From positions 1 to 51,413 of the IMG/VR virus record IMGVR_UViG_3300028581_000056: DNA of 51,413 nucleotides. One strand, 5' to 3'. The position numbers and the translations under genes were made by a program. Of this stretch, positions 13,347 to 20,773 are shown one piece after another. The notes beneath the pieces are model-generated. The model was not told where the DNA came from, did not search any database, and saw nothing but the letters and a program-made list of their open reading frames with translations. How positions within the stretch are numbered: the stretch's first letter is position 1; every line of letters begins with the position of its first letter. The DNA is from a virus.

Positions 13347-13422
13347 AACCCCAGGAAGGACTCGAACCCTCATTGATCCAATTACTCTTCAACTGTTTAG
13401 AAAACAGGGGAGGTACAGGGGC
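13347..13422 (-). tRNA. Aberrant tRNA-like gene without a clear D-arm
   Basis: Acceptor GCCCCTG/CTGGGGT and T-arm GAGGG-TTCGAGT-CCTTC are clear, and CTGT-TTTCTAA-ACAG could be an anticodon arm (UCU). Only ~8 nt separate it from the acceptor, and ~25 nt lie between it and the T-arm. Length is normal (76 nt). Either a D-armless tRNA with a long variable region or a pseudogene. Confidence 0.4.
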
Positions 13423-13428
13423 TTATGG

Positions 13429-13501
13429 TATTCCCGACGAGAATCGAACTCGCATCTACACCTTGAAAGGGTATCATCCTAAACCATTAGACGACAGGAA
13501 C
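13429..13501 (-). tRNA. tRNA-Glu (UUC)
   Basis: Acceptor GTTCCTG/CGGGAAT, anticodon stem ATACC-CTTTCAA-GGTGT, T-arm GCGAG-TTCGATT-CTCGT, discriminator A. Confidence 0.88.
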
Positions 13502-13506
13502 ATTTG

Positions 13507-13578
13507 TAGTCTCGACGGGAATCCAACCCATATTCTTAGTTTAGGAAACTAATGTTCTTTGCGTTGAACTACGAGACC
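13507..13578 (-). tRNA. tRNA-Arg (CCU)
   Basis: Acceptor GGTCTCG/CGAGACT, perfect anticodon stem TTAGT-TTCCTAA-ACTAA, T-arm ATGGG-TTGGATT-CCCGT. T-loop position 56 is G, where C56 (partner of D-loop G19) is nearly invariant. Reads AGG. Confidence 0.8.
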
Positions 13579-13582
13579 GCAA

Positions 13583-13894
13583 TTATTTTACTTTGATGAA
13601 TTCTTCAGAATCAATTGCTTTTAAAACCCATCTGTTTAACTCTGAACCTCTCATTTCGTTGTAGAAAGAAGTAGTTCCAAGGTCGGCAGATAAAACAACC
13701 GTTTCAGTTTCATACATCGACAATCCACTTTCATCATCATTGAATGTCGGACCTTCTTCCACTGTTGGAATCGGGAATTGATAGGTACCACTTACTAACT
13801 CTACAGTGTAGTATAAGTTACCCTTTAAGTAATGACTAAACTTAGCCATAACCCTACTTTTAATTAACTCTTTTGTTATTTCATTCTTATTCAT
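13583..13894 (-). CDS. Hypothetical protein
   Basis: 103 residues between two tRNA genes. N-terminal helix (NEITKELIKSRVMAKFSHYL), then mostly beta (NLYYTVELVSGTYQFPIP, ETVVLSADLGTTSFYNEMRG) and a closing helix (NRWVLKAIDSEEFIKVK). No signal or membrane segment and no recognised family. Translated from ATG at 13894 with little ribosome-site signal. Confidence 0.65.
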   Translation of the reverse strand: MNKNEITKELIKSRVMAKFSHYLKGNLYYTVELVSGTYQFPIPTVEEGPTFNDDESGLSMYETETVVLSADLGTTSFYNEMRGSELNRWVLKAIDSEEFIKVK

Positions 13895-13908
13895 TTCATT
13901 AAATTTAG

Positions 13909-13980
13909 TACTCCCGAGCGGTATCGATCCGCCTTCTACACCGTGAAAGGGTGTCGTCCTAGCCAGTAGACGACGGGAGC
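13909..13980 (-). tRNA. tRNA-Glu (UUC), second copy
   Basis: Acceptor GCTCCCG/CGGGAGT, anticodon stem ACACC-CTTTCAC-GGTGT, T-stem GGCGG/CCGCT but T-loop ATCGATA (A54). Its first ~22 nt overlap the end of the HNH gene 13959-14372. Clearly related to tRNA-Glu at 13429. Confidence 0.82.
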
Positions 13981-14372
13981 GTATTATTTATTTCATTATA
14001 TATTTCATCAATATTTTTACCTTCTTTATGGAAATTTATAATAATTTCTATTTCTTTTTTTGTTGTGAAAATCCTCCTATTTTTTAAATTTTCTTCAATA
14101 CTTACCAATCTTAAATTGTTGACACTATTATTAGTTTTATCCCTATTAATATGGTCTACATGACTTTTTGGGTCACCTATTAAAAAAGTTTTAGCTATTA
14201 ATCTATGTGTTTTAAACGTAGTACTTTGTGCATTAATTTGTATATCCACAATGTAATAACCAGTTCTTTTATCAATCCTTTGTTTTAATATTCTACCAGT
14301 TTTAATATTTTTTATTTCACCACTAGATGAAGCCTCATAATTTGTTTCTCCTATTCTTTTCCAAATTTCCAT
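13959..14372 (-). CDS. NUMOD4-HNH homing endonuclease overlapping tRNA-Glu
   Basis: 137 residues: NUMOD4 motif at the start (EIWKRIGETNYEASSSGEIK, then KTGRILKQ) and an HNH_3 core (HRLIAKTFL, HVDHINRDKTNNSVNNLRLV) followed by the usual ENLKNRR. The last seven codons and stop lie within tRNA-Glu 13909-13980, the same arrangement as gene 4753-5205 with tRNA 4699-4773. The ATG is preceded by a TATTTATA stretch. A free-standing selfish gene that probably targets tRNA genes. Confidence 0.88.
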   Translation of the reverse strand: MEIWKRIGETNYEASSSGEIKNIKTGRILKQRIDKRTGYYIVDIQINAQSTTFKTHRLIAKTFLIGDPKSHVDHINRDKTNNSVNNLRLVSIEENLKNRRIFTTKKEIEIIINFHKEGKNIDEIYNEINNTLPSSTG

Positions 14373-14404
14373 AACCTTTTTATTTATAAATAGGTTATAA
14401 AAAC

Positions 14405-14436
14405 AAAAAATCCGACCACATGGTGGTCGGATTCAA
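14405..14436 (-). terminator. Intrinsic terminator of small-RNA module B
   Basis: Minus strand TCCGACCAC-CAT-GTGGTCGGA followed by TTTTTTGTTTTT. Confidence 0.87.
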
Positions 14437-14454
14437 ATATTATCTTAGTAATTA

Positions 14455-14526
14455 TTAGACAATAGTTAGACACCCAACCGTTCGGTTAGTTTCCTCTCTT
14501 CTCTCTATTCTAATTACTGTGTTCAT
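14455..14526 (-). CDS. Possible 23-residue leader peptide
   Basis: ATG 14526 to stop 14455 (MNTVIRIERREETNRTVGCL...). Position equals that of the 30-residue frame in module A, but the sequence differs, and the DNA here can also form CTAACCG-AA-CGGTTGG. May be noncoding. Confidence 0.25.
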   Translation of the reverse strand: MNTVIRIERREETNRTVGCLTIV

Positions 14527-14561
14527 TTTCTTAATTGTTGTATTTGTTAATAAATATAGTA

Positions 14562-14591
14562 CAAAGGTAATAAAAATTCTTTACTTGTCAA
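14562..14591 (-). promoter_or_regulatory. Bacteroidota-type promoter, module B
   Basis: TTGACA (14591-14586), 16 nt, TACCTTTG (14569-14562), then GTACTATATTTATTA as in module A. Confidence 0.78.
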
Positions 14592-14613
14592 GTTTTTATT
14601 TATAATACCTTTC

Positions 14614-15606
14614 TCATAATCTATCTAAAATTGATTCAATAAAGTACTTATCTACTTTATCGTCATCAGGATCTTCATCATATCTTGGTGACCATAAGTC
14701 CTCATTTAATTCTTGATAGAAGTCTATGAAATAACTCCAATTTTCTATTTGGTGACATTCACTACAATATTCCTCGTATTCTTCTTCAGACTGATCCTTA
14801 GGTCTATGACAACCATCCCAACATATATCAAATTGTCTACCAACTAAAGTCCAAAACAGTTCTGTTACGTCAAACTCTACTCTTCCACCGTCCCATTTAC
14901 CTTCACCAAACTCTTCGGTGATAGGTCTCATAACTGATTTATAATAAGCGTCACCGTAAGCCCAAATAGTTTCAAGTTTTAAATCCTCAAATTCATCGTT
15001 ACTATTTATTAAATCCCCTAATTCATCTAAATGTGTTGTTAACCAAGTAAAATATTCAGCATCTAAAACTCGACTTCTTTGGTTACCCATTTTATCTTCT
15101 ATATGAATTACATTTTGTTTTTTTGGTAATTCACCATATATATCTAATTGTTTAGGGTTATAATCAACAGAGCTAACATATCTTTTTATATATTCTAATA
15201 CAGCATTTAAAGCATTTTTATCTTTAATTATGAGATCCCATATTTGGTCCTTCCAATCGTGAACCAAATCTCTGGAACTATAAGGTTCCCACCAATCATC
15301 TTCATCACATAATACCTTCTCAGCTAAGAACTTGTTAATTCTACCATATCCACCTCTACTGTTGTCATAAAATAATTTATGAAAATCACAATAACCGTCT
15401 AAAGATAGAATTACTCTATTATCTACTAATTTAGTATCACTGAATAATAAATCTTTTACTACATAGTTTCTTGCGTGTTCATCTTTGAAACCAAATTTTC
15501 TATATATAACACCAGGTGGTAAATCCTCAATTTTAGGTAAGTCATTTACCCACTCAAAATCATCTTCTTCAAATTCTTTTAATATTTTTTTAATTAAATT
15601 TTTCAC
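14614..15606 (-). CDS. Protein with capsid-targeting-like leader and CxxC pair
   Basis: GTG start at 15606. The 330-residue protein opens with MKNLIKKILKEFEEDDFEW, matching the leader of 10500, and ILKE is a possible cut site. The body is acidic, with KYVSSVDY- and YFTWLTTHLDELGDLI-like helices, and near residue 265 has a zinc-type set (FDICWDGCHRP and EYCSECHQ). It overlaps the upstream metalloprotease-like gene by 17 bp, so the two are co-translated and probably co-packaged. Family unknown. Confidence 0.72.
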   Translation of the reverse strand: MKNLIKKILKEFEEDDFEWVNDLPKIEDLPPGVIYRKFGFKDEHARNYVVKDLLFSDTKLVDNRVILSLDGYCDFHKLFYDNSRGGYGRINKFLAEKVLCDEDDWWEPYSSRDLVHDWKDQIWDLIIKDKNALNAVLEYIKRYVSSVDYNPKQLDIYGELPKKQNVIHIEDKMGNQRSRVLDAEYFTWLTTHLDELGDLINSNDEFEDLKLETIWAYGDAYYKSVMRPITEEFGEGKWDGGRVEFDVTELFWTLVGRQFDICWDGCHRPKDQSEEEYEEYCSECHQIENWSYFIDFYQELNEDLWSPRYDEDPDDDKVDKYFIESILDRL

Positions 15607-16843
15607 TGTTTTCTTCTGTTTTTTCTTTATTTATTAGTAAAGATGATATCCTTAATAATTTTTTCTTGAATTTCTCAGCTTTCCTATGGAATCTTTTTTC
15701 AAAGAATTTAAAGAAAAATGTCGGATCTTCCATTGCTTTTGGTGGTACAACGTCCATTAGTTTACCAGTATATCCCATTTTACTTAAATCTTTATTAATA
15801 GATTGTAAAACACCGTTCCACCCATCAATTAAATGGGTCATAGCCTTTTTAGGATCGTTAATCGGTTTAATAGGTGGAAGACCGGCCTTAGACCTTTCGA
15901 TTTGTTCTCCGATATCTTCTATCATATCCATTAACCCCCCAGATTTACTACCCTCAAAACTCTTAATAAAATTTTCATCGTTGAAATCTCCAAGTAATTT
16001 AACCTCTCTCCACGCACTGGTCTTTTTAACGGCATCCATAAACTCGTCATAAGTTTTAATACCTTTATCTTCTAATTCGTAATATAGTTGGGTTACTCTC
16101 GCGTTAATTTCAAAAGACAAATGTAGGTAAACTAAATTTAAAAAATAAGACCATTGTGGATATTTTCTATCTTTCATGAATTTTGCGGCCGCATTTAACA
16201 TTGTTTCTCTACCAAAAAATGTTGTACTCTCTGATTTACCCTCACCTTTAAGTCTCATATATGATTCATATGCATGAAGTAATTCATGTGAAACAGATGT
16301 TCTAACAGATTTTTTGAATGCCTCTGTATTTAAATCATTTAACCAAGAAGATGGTGAGTAAACTTTAAATGTAAATTCTTGGTTTGTATATACCACAACA
16401 TCACCACCCATAGGGGATAGTTTACTACCGTGACTATTATGTGATGCCTCACATAAATCTTTATCTTTCTCATGTTCAAGAACTTTATCAGGTAAAAATA
16501 ACATTGTTAACTTAATAGATGGTCGAAACATTGGAAATTTCTTAAAATTATCACTTTTTAAAAAATTTCTTGTGTCTTCTAAACTTTTTTCAGTACCACC
16601 ACCCATTTTAACAAGAAGGTCCATAGCTTGGTGGCCATTAATTTTGGCAATACCCCTATACATTTTTCCTGTTACTTCTTCACCTGTATCTGAATTGTTC
16701 CAATCAAAATCTGTTTCGTCTATTTCTTCAGAATCAGTAATTTTCTTGGCCATTCCAGTAAGTAATAAAGTGAAAGTGTTTACCCAAAAATCAAGAGCTT
16801 TGGGTACCCCCATAACTTCATTCAATAATTCCTTCTTTTTCAT
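15590..16843 (-). CDS. HEXXH metalloprotease-like protein with capsid-targeting-like leader
   Basis: 417 residues. The N-terminus MKKKELLNEVMGVPKALDFW carries an LNE site. Near residue 190 lies SVSHELLHAYESYMRLKGEG, the HEXXH zinc-protease motif (H-E-L-L-H), with FEINARVTQLYYELEDKG about 60 residues later as a candidate for the third ligand. The rest is helical. The ATG is 5 nt after an ATATTTAT box. Inferred: a zinc peptidase carried in the virion, acting either in head maturation or on host proteins after injection. The third ligand is not certain. Confidence 0.7.
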   Translation of the reverse strand: MKKKELLNEVMGVPKALDFWVNTFTLLLTGMAKKITDSEEIDETDFDWNNSDTGEEVTGKMYRGIAKINGHQAMDLLVKMGGGTEKSLEDTRNFLKSDNFKKFPMFRPSIKLTMLFLPDKVLEHEKDKDLCEASHNSHGSKLSPMGGDVVVYTNQEFTFKVYSPSSWLNDLNTEAFKKSVRTSVSHELLHAYESYMRLKGEGKSESTTFFGRETMLNAAAKFMKDRKYPQWSYFLNLVYLHLSFEINARVTQLYYELEDKGIKTYDEFMDAVKKTSAWREVKLLGDFNDENFIKSFEGSKSGGLMDMIEDIGEQIERSKAGLPPIKPINDPKKAMTHLIDGWNGVLQSINKDLSKMGYTGKLMDVVPPKAMEDPTFFFKFFEKRFHRKAEKFKKKLLRISSLLINKEKTEENSEKFN

Positions 16844-16848
16844 TAATA

Positions 16849-16856
16849 ATAAATAT
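16849..16856 (-). promoter_or_regulatory. ATATTTAT box, 5 nt before ATG 16843
   Basis: Oriented ATATTTAT, TATTA, ATG. Confidence 0.55.
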
Positions 16857-17821
16857 CACGAAAAGTTGGTTGACGAACGTAGGTTTTCTAAAATTTGGGT
16901 TTCTTCGGGGGTTATTTCTTTTGGTATCTTTGGTACTATTTTAACATATAAATCACCCGATACACCAATTTCATCGTCAGTTACACCCTTTTTCGTTAAT
17001 CTAAAAGTGGTATTAGCCTCACAACCTGGTTGTATAGTGAATTTAACACGGCCATCTAAGGTATCTACCTCAATATTTTTACCCAAAACCATATCTATAA
17101 AGGATATTTCTTCGTCTTTATGAAGGTTGAGTCCTTCTAATGTGTATATTGGGTGTTCTAAAACGTTTATTGTAAAAAATATATCACCTCTGTTCGCTCC
17201 TGGTACATCATTACCAGAATTTGTATAAACCATCTTTGAAGCGTGAGTTATACCTCTAGTTATCTTTAAATCCACACTTTCAGTTTGGTTTACCACGCCG
17301 TTAGAACTACAGGTTTTACAGGCTTCAGCAAAAATTTGTCCGGCACCACCACAACTATTACACATAGAGAAAACATTCATACCCATGGCAAAATTGTTTT
17401 CGTTTTTAAAACCCCTACCACTACAAACAGTACATACCTTCTTAGTACCACCAACACCATTACAAGTACCACAGGTTCTATTAACATTATATATAATTTT
17501 CTTTGTTGTACCGTTAAAAACATCTTCAATTGTTAGGTCAACCACTAAATTTAATGGTCTCGCTTTCATCCTAAATCCACCCCTATTTCTGAATTGGTCG
17601 AATGGGTTTCTAAATCCGTGATTAGGTATTTCTTCTCTGGGTGCTTGTTTTTTCCCCATTAAAATTTCGTAAGCCTCATTAACTTCTTGAATTTTAACCT
17701 TGGCCTCTTCGGATGGATTACGGTCTGGATGCCATTGTAAGGCCATTTTTTTCCACGCTTTCTTAATTTCTTCTTCAGATGCTCCAGGCTTTAAACCTAA
17801 AATTTCATAATACTTGTTCAT
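16856..17821 (-). CDS. dnaJ: DnaJ co-chaperone
   Basis: 321 residues, shorter than E. coli DnaJ (376) but with full architecture. J-domain 1-65 (YYEILGLKPGASEEEIKKAW, LQWHPDRNPSEEA with the HPD triad), then a short Gly/Phe-rich linker (NPFDQFRNRGGFRM). The cysteine-rich zinc domain has four CxxC units (CGTCNGVGG, CTVCSGRG, CNSCGGAG, CKTCSSNG) and is followed by a C-terminal substrate-binding region. It stimulates Hsp70 ATPase; T4 needs host DnaJ-like activities, whereas this phage brings its own. Its stop overlaps the promoter box of the next gene. Confidence 0.97.
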   Translation of the reverse strand: MNKYYEILGLKPGASEEEIKKAWKKMALQWHPDRNPSEEAKVKIQEVNEAYEILMGKKQAPREEIPNHGFRNPFDQFRNRGGFRMKARPLNLVVDLTIEDVFNGTTKKIIYNVNRTCGTCNGVGGTKKVCTVCSGRGFKNENNFAMGMNVFSMCNSCGGAGQIFAEACKTCSSNGVVNQTESVDLKITRGITHASKMVYTNSGNDVPGANRGDIFFTINVLEHPIYTLEGLNLHKDEEISFIDMVLGKNIEVDTLDGRVKFTIQPGCEANTTFRLTKKGVTDDEIGVSGDLYVKIVPKIPKEITPEETQILENLRSSTNFS

Positions 17822-17836
17822 ATTTTAATGTGTGGA

Positions 17837-17844
17837 ATATTTAT
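17837..17844 (+). promoter_or_regulatory. ATATTTAT box, 6 nt before ATG 17851
   Basis: Oriented ATATTTAT, ATAGTG, ATG on the plus strand. It faces away from dnaJ, showing that the motif follows gene direction. Confidence 0.55.
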
Positions 17845-17850
17845 ATAGTG

Positions 17851-18492
17851 ATGTATCAAATAGTATTATGTGAAAATAGAGTAAAAACCAAAATCCTCCA
17901 CACCTATAGTAGAGAATATGATGTTAATTATAGGTTTGAAAAACTAAAGTCTCAAGAGGGATTCTTCCCAAAAACTAAAGTTTATAAAGATAAAAAATTA
18001 ACAGACGTTAATTATGAGATTTTATTGTTAAAAAAGAGAGAAGAGGATGACAAAAATCGTACTGTTAAGAACGAATTAGGTAAATTTGTTGAAGAAACTC
18101 TTGATGATAATGAATGGATAATAATGGATTCAACCAAGTATCAAATTGAAGAGACTTTTAATGTTAGTGGTTCTAATCGTAAATTAACAGCTAAAGAAAT
18201 CATTGACCACGTTGTTATATCAAACTTACAGAAGAAAAACCCTAAACAAATTTTAATGTTAAACAACAAACTTGTTATTGAGGGCTTAAGTTTAAATGTT
18301 GTAACCTGTAAAGATATTGATGAAACAATAAGGCTTTATAATAAAGTAAGAACCTATTGTTTTGATAATAAAGTGGTAGATATCATTTTCTTTGGTTCAA
18401 TACCTAAAGAAAACAGGGGTACTTGGTACCATAAAATTCATGAAAGAACTGGGATTGGTTATAATCGATTATATCGTTCTAATTCAAGATAA
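17851..18492 (+). CDS. Hypothetical protein
   Basis: The start at 17851 (MYQIVLCENRVKTKILHTYS) is chosen from the ATATTTAT box 6 nt upstream; longer frames read into the dnaJ promoter region. 213 residues, alpha/beta, lysine-rich, with HTYSREYDVNYRFEKLKSQE near the start and VDIIFFGSIPKENRGTWYHK near the end. No family recognised, though the regular pattern suggests a folded conserved protein. The end overlaps the convergent gene 18479-18688 by 14 bp. Confidence 0.65.
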   Translation: MYQIVLCENRVKTKILHTYSREYDVNYRFEKLKSQEGFFPKTKVYKDKKLTDVNYEILLLKKREEDDKNRTVKNELGKFVEETLDDNEWIIMDSTKYQIEETFNVSGSNRKLTAKEIIDHVVISNLQKKNPKQILMLNNKLVIEGLSLNVVTCKDIDETIRLYNKVRTYCFDNKVVDIIFFGSIPKENRGTWYHKIHERTGIGYNRLYRSNSR

Positions 18493-18688
18493 TATCACCT
18501 TCACCCATCGCTCTATAAATCACTTTAAGAAATTGTTCTTCAGTTAATTTAGGATCCCCATTTTTTACCCAATTAATGGTTGCTATATCAGTTATTTCAT
18601 CCATTATTAATTGAATTGAGAATGTCGTAAAATCATACCCTTCCAATTTTTTACGGATTATATTTAAATATGTGATTAAATCTTCCAC
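18479..18688 (-). CDS. Hypothetical 69-residue protein
   Basis: Small acidic helical protein (EDLITYLNIIRKKLEGYDFT, EEQFLKVIYRAMGEGDI). The start overlaps the end of the upstream gene by 13 bp, so they are co-translated. Function unknown. Confidence 0.6.
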   Translation of the reverse strand: MEDLITYLNIIRKKLEGYDFTTFSIQLIMDEITDIATINWVKNGDPKLTEEQFLKVIYRAMGEGDIILN

Positions 18689-19149
18689 CTCTCTAACTTA
18701 GTTTTAATAAAATCAAGGTCTGCTTTTATTAAATAAATATTTTCACCATCTTCTATAATACCGTCTACATGGTTCAAAATATCTTCCAAATTCATGTTTT
18801 TTTGAAAAACATCGAGTACTTCAAGTAATTTGTCTTCAGTATAACCGTATTTTAAAATGAAATCTTCAGTGGTTATTTGGTTATGAATAAATCCCCAATA
18901 TGTCGTAAAAAAGGTAACCCAATTTAAATGTAGAGAGTAATGGTAAACCCAAGGCTTATCAATATTTTTTAATTTGTCTTTAACTTCATTACTACTGTTT
19001 ATCCATATAATATTTTTTTCATTATCATAGAAATTCTTAGCACGTTCTACAACTTTATCGTTAGATAAATAAGTTTCTCTTTTATATTGCTTTATGAAGT
19101 TGTTTGTGTAATGTATAGCAGCATCTACTATTTCGTTTGGTAATTTCAT
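18676..19149 (-). CDS. Hypothetical protein
   Basis: 157 residues, mainly helical and aromatic-rich (WVYHYSLHLNWVTFFTTYWG, IHNQITTEDFILKYGYTEDK). No membrane segment strong enough for a call. It lies directly downstream of RNase HII and overlaps the next small gene. Unknown. Confidence 0.6.
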   Translation of the reverse strand: MKLPNEIVDAAIHYTNNFIKQYKRETYLSNDKVVERAKNFYDNEKNIIWINSSNEVKDKLKNIDKPWVYHYSLHLNWVTFFTTYWGFIHNQITTEDFILKYGYTEDKLLEVLDVFQKNMNLEDILNHVDGIIEDGENIYLIKADLDFIKTKLERWKI

Positions 19150-19172
19150 AATAAAAAGTAGGAAAAATAAAA

Positions 19173-19763
19173 TTAAGACTGAAGGATATTTTTTAAAAAT
19201 GATTTACGATGATGTTCAGTAATACCGATTTTTTTGATTGTCTCTATATGACCAGTAGAACCATACCCTTTATTACCTTCCCACTGATAATTTGGGAATT
19301 CTTTATGGAGTTCTTTCATATACTCGTCTCTTGATACTTTAGCTAAAATAGAAGCTGCAGCAATTGAATAATAAGTGTCATCACCTTTGATTACACAGGT
19401 ATGGGGTATTTCTTTGTACTTATTGAAGTAGTTTCCATCTACCAAAATGTGATTAAAATCGATTTTAAGGCAGTCTAAACATTCATGCATACCCAACATG
19501 GTTGCTTGAAGAATGTTGACTCTATCGACTGTTTTAGGGTCTATAAAGGAGATTGTATACCCTAAGGCTTTCTCTTTTATAAGTTCGAAAGCTTCTTTTC
19601 TCTTTTTTTCGGATAATTTTTTGGAATCTTTAACTATTGGGTAGTCGAAATCTTTAGGGAGGATAACAGCTGCTGTTACAACAGGTCCGGCTAAACAACC
19701 ACGACCAACTTCATCCAATGAAGCAACCAAACCTTTAGATATTTCTAAATCACTTTTTAACAT
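19173..19763 (-). CDS. rnhB: Ribonuclease HII
   Basis: The start at 19763 (MLKSDLEI) is preferred; ATG 19781 lies inside a leftover homing-endonuclease end. 196 residues, normal for RNase HII. It has the catalytic acids in LDEVGRGCLAGP (DE), the second Asp in HILVDGNYF and the third near KVSRDEYM. The family motif for 5'-ribonucleotide recognition (GRG) is present. It removes RNA from RNA-DNA hybrids and single ribonucleotides, here perhaps primers made by the phage primase. Confidence 0.96.
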   Translation of the reverse strand: MLKSDLEISKGLVASLDEVGRGCLAGPVVTAAVILPKDFDYPIVKDSKKLSEKKRKEAFELIKEKALGYTISFIDPKTVDRVNILQATMLGMHECLDCLKIDFNHILVDGNYFNKYKEIPHTCVIKGDDTYYSIAAASILAKVSRDEYMKELHKEFPNYQWEGNKGYGSTGHIETIKKIGITEHHRKSFLKNILQS

Positions 19764-19869
19764 ATTCCCATTTATACCCATACGCAGTCTTACCTTTACC
19801 GTTACAAAGTTTAGTTATTGTTGCTCTATCGTAATTTAACTCACTCTCTATTACCAGATTGATTTTGGA
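19750..19869 (-). pseudogene. Remnant of a homing endonuclease (NUMOD1 end)
   Basis: After a stop codon, the frame reads INLVIESELNYDRATITKL then CNGKGKTAYGYKWEYVKK and stops. This is the C-terminal NUMOD1 DNA-binding helix-turn-helix of HNH or GIY-YIG homing enzymes (consensus S-I-x-x-c-x-G-K-x-K-T-a-G-G-Y-x-W). No nuclease domain is attached. It overlaps the start of RNase HII, so the gene was probably invaded and the invader later decayed. Confidence 0.65.
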
Positions 19870-19888
19870 TCATGAAACGATTTTAAAC

Positions 19889-20146
19889 TCATTCTGTAAC
19901 AAATTTAAAATTTATACCATATATTTCAACTTCAAATTCATCACTGAATTCTATTTCTGAATTACTTAAATTTTTTTCTTTAAGAATTTCTTTTTGTATT
20001 GAATTGTGATTCTGTTTGGATAATAAAAATGTCATAGCTTTAGGAATTGGAAATCCCATTTCTTTTACCTCATTCATCTCTTTTATTGAATAAGCAAAAT
20101 CAACAAACTCTTTAAGGTTTATTATTCTTATAATTGTTTTGACCAT
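19889..20146 (-). CDS. Hypothetical 85-residue protein
   Basis: KEFVDFAYSIKEMNEVKEMG helix in the middle, then a beta end (FEVEIYGINFKFVTE). No signal. It starts one base after the stop of the gene at 20147-20329 (tandem order). Unknown. Confidence 0.6.
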   Translation of the reverse strand: MVKTIIRIINLKEFVDFAYSIKEMNEVKEMGFPIPKAMTFLLSKQNHNSIQKEILKEKNLSNSEIEFSDEFEVEIYGINFKFVTE

Positions 20147-20329
20147 TTAAAACGCTTTTTTAACTTTATCCCAAAATGTTAACTTCTTTTGAATTTTATT
20201 AGGTTCTGTTTTAATTTCTTCACCCAAACCACCCAAAATTTCACGGATAAAATTTTCTTTCTTAATCTCAGTTGATACTACATCTTGTAACATCTTACGT
20301 TCTTCGTCTTTTACGAAATTTCTGTTCAT
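20147..20329 (-). CDS. Hypothetical 60-residue protein
   Basis: Charged helical protein (KDEERKMLQDVVSTEIKKEN), ending KKLTFWDKVKKAF, an amphipathic tail. Its start overlaps the stop of the NUDIX gene (ATGA-type), so it is translated with it. Unknown. Confidence 0.55.
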   Translation of the reverse strand: MNRNFVKDEERKMLQDVVSTEIKKENFIREILGGLGEEIKTEPNKIQKKLTFWDKVKKAF

Positions 20330-20769
20330 TTTAATAATTTATTGAATTCTCTTTTAAATACTTCTCTTAAGTTTAAGAAAGGTTTAACCATTTCTAAAGA
20401 GTTTAAGAAGCCTGGATGTAGTGGTGATGGTAAATTGTCAGCTGAAAACCAACCATACTTATCATTTTCATCCTTTTGTAATTCTGGAACTTTAAATTCT
20501 CTATCAACAAACCCTACCATTACATAATGTAAATGTCCCATAACGTTTGATGTTCCTACAACTTTTATCCCATCAACCATTGATGCATCTACACCAATTT
20601 CTTCTTTTATCTCTCTTTTAACAGTTTCTACTGGTTTTTCATCACCTTCCATACCTCCAGCTAACGCTGACCAAGTACCTGCTGGGTGATTAACTCTATG
20701 TAACATTAAGAATTTATTTGTATCTCGTGATATAATGAGAATCCCTACCGATTGATATTCCTTTGCCAT
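20326..20769 (-). CDS. NUDIX hydrolase
   Basis: 147 residues with an intact NUDIX box: GGMEGDEKPVETVKREIKEE then IGV, following AGTWSALAGG. The early strands (VGILIISRDTNKFLMLHR) fit the fold. NUDIX enzymes cleave nucleoside diphosphates linked to another group: modified nucleotides, NAD-type or capped RNA ends. The substrate cannot be read from sequence. The ATG is 4 nt after an ATATTTAT box. Confidence 0.93.
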   Translation of the reverse strand: MAKEYQSVGILIISRDTNKFLMLHRVNHPAGTWSALAGGMEGDEKPVETVKREIKEEIGVDASMVDGIKVVGTSNVMGHLHYVMVGFVDREFKVPELQKDENDKYGWFSADNLPSPLHPGFLNSLEMVKPFLNLREVFKREFNKLLK

Positions 20770-20773
20770 ATCT

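Noticed and set aside
15666-16052. Plus-strand frame of 128 codons
   Set aside because: Lies opposite the metalloprotease-like gene and is low-complexity Ser/Leu, as expected of a shadow of a Lys/Glu-rich gene.
17822-17850. T4-type late promoter TATAAATA upstream of dnaJ
   Set aside because: On the dnaJ strand the box is the reverse complement of the ATATTTAT box that precedes the divergent gene at 17851 at the usual 6 nt spacing; it belongs to that gene.
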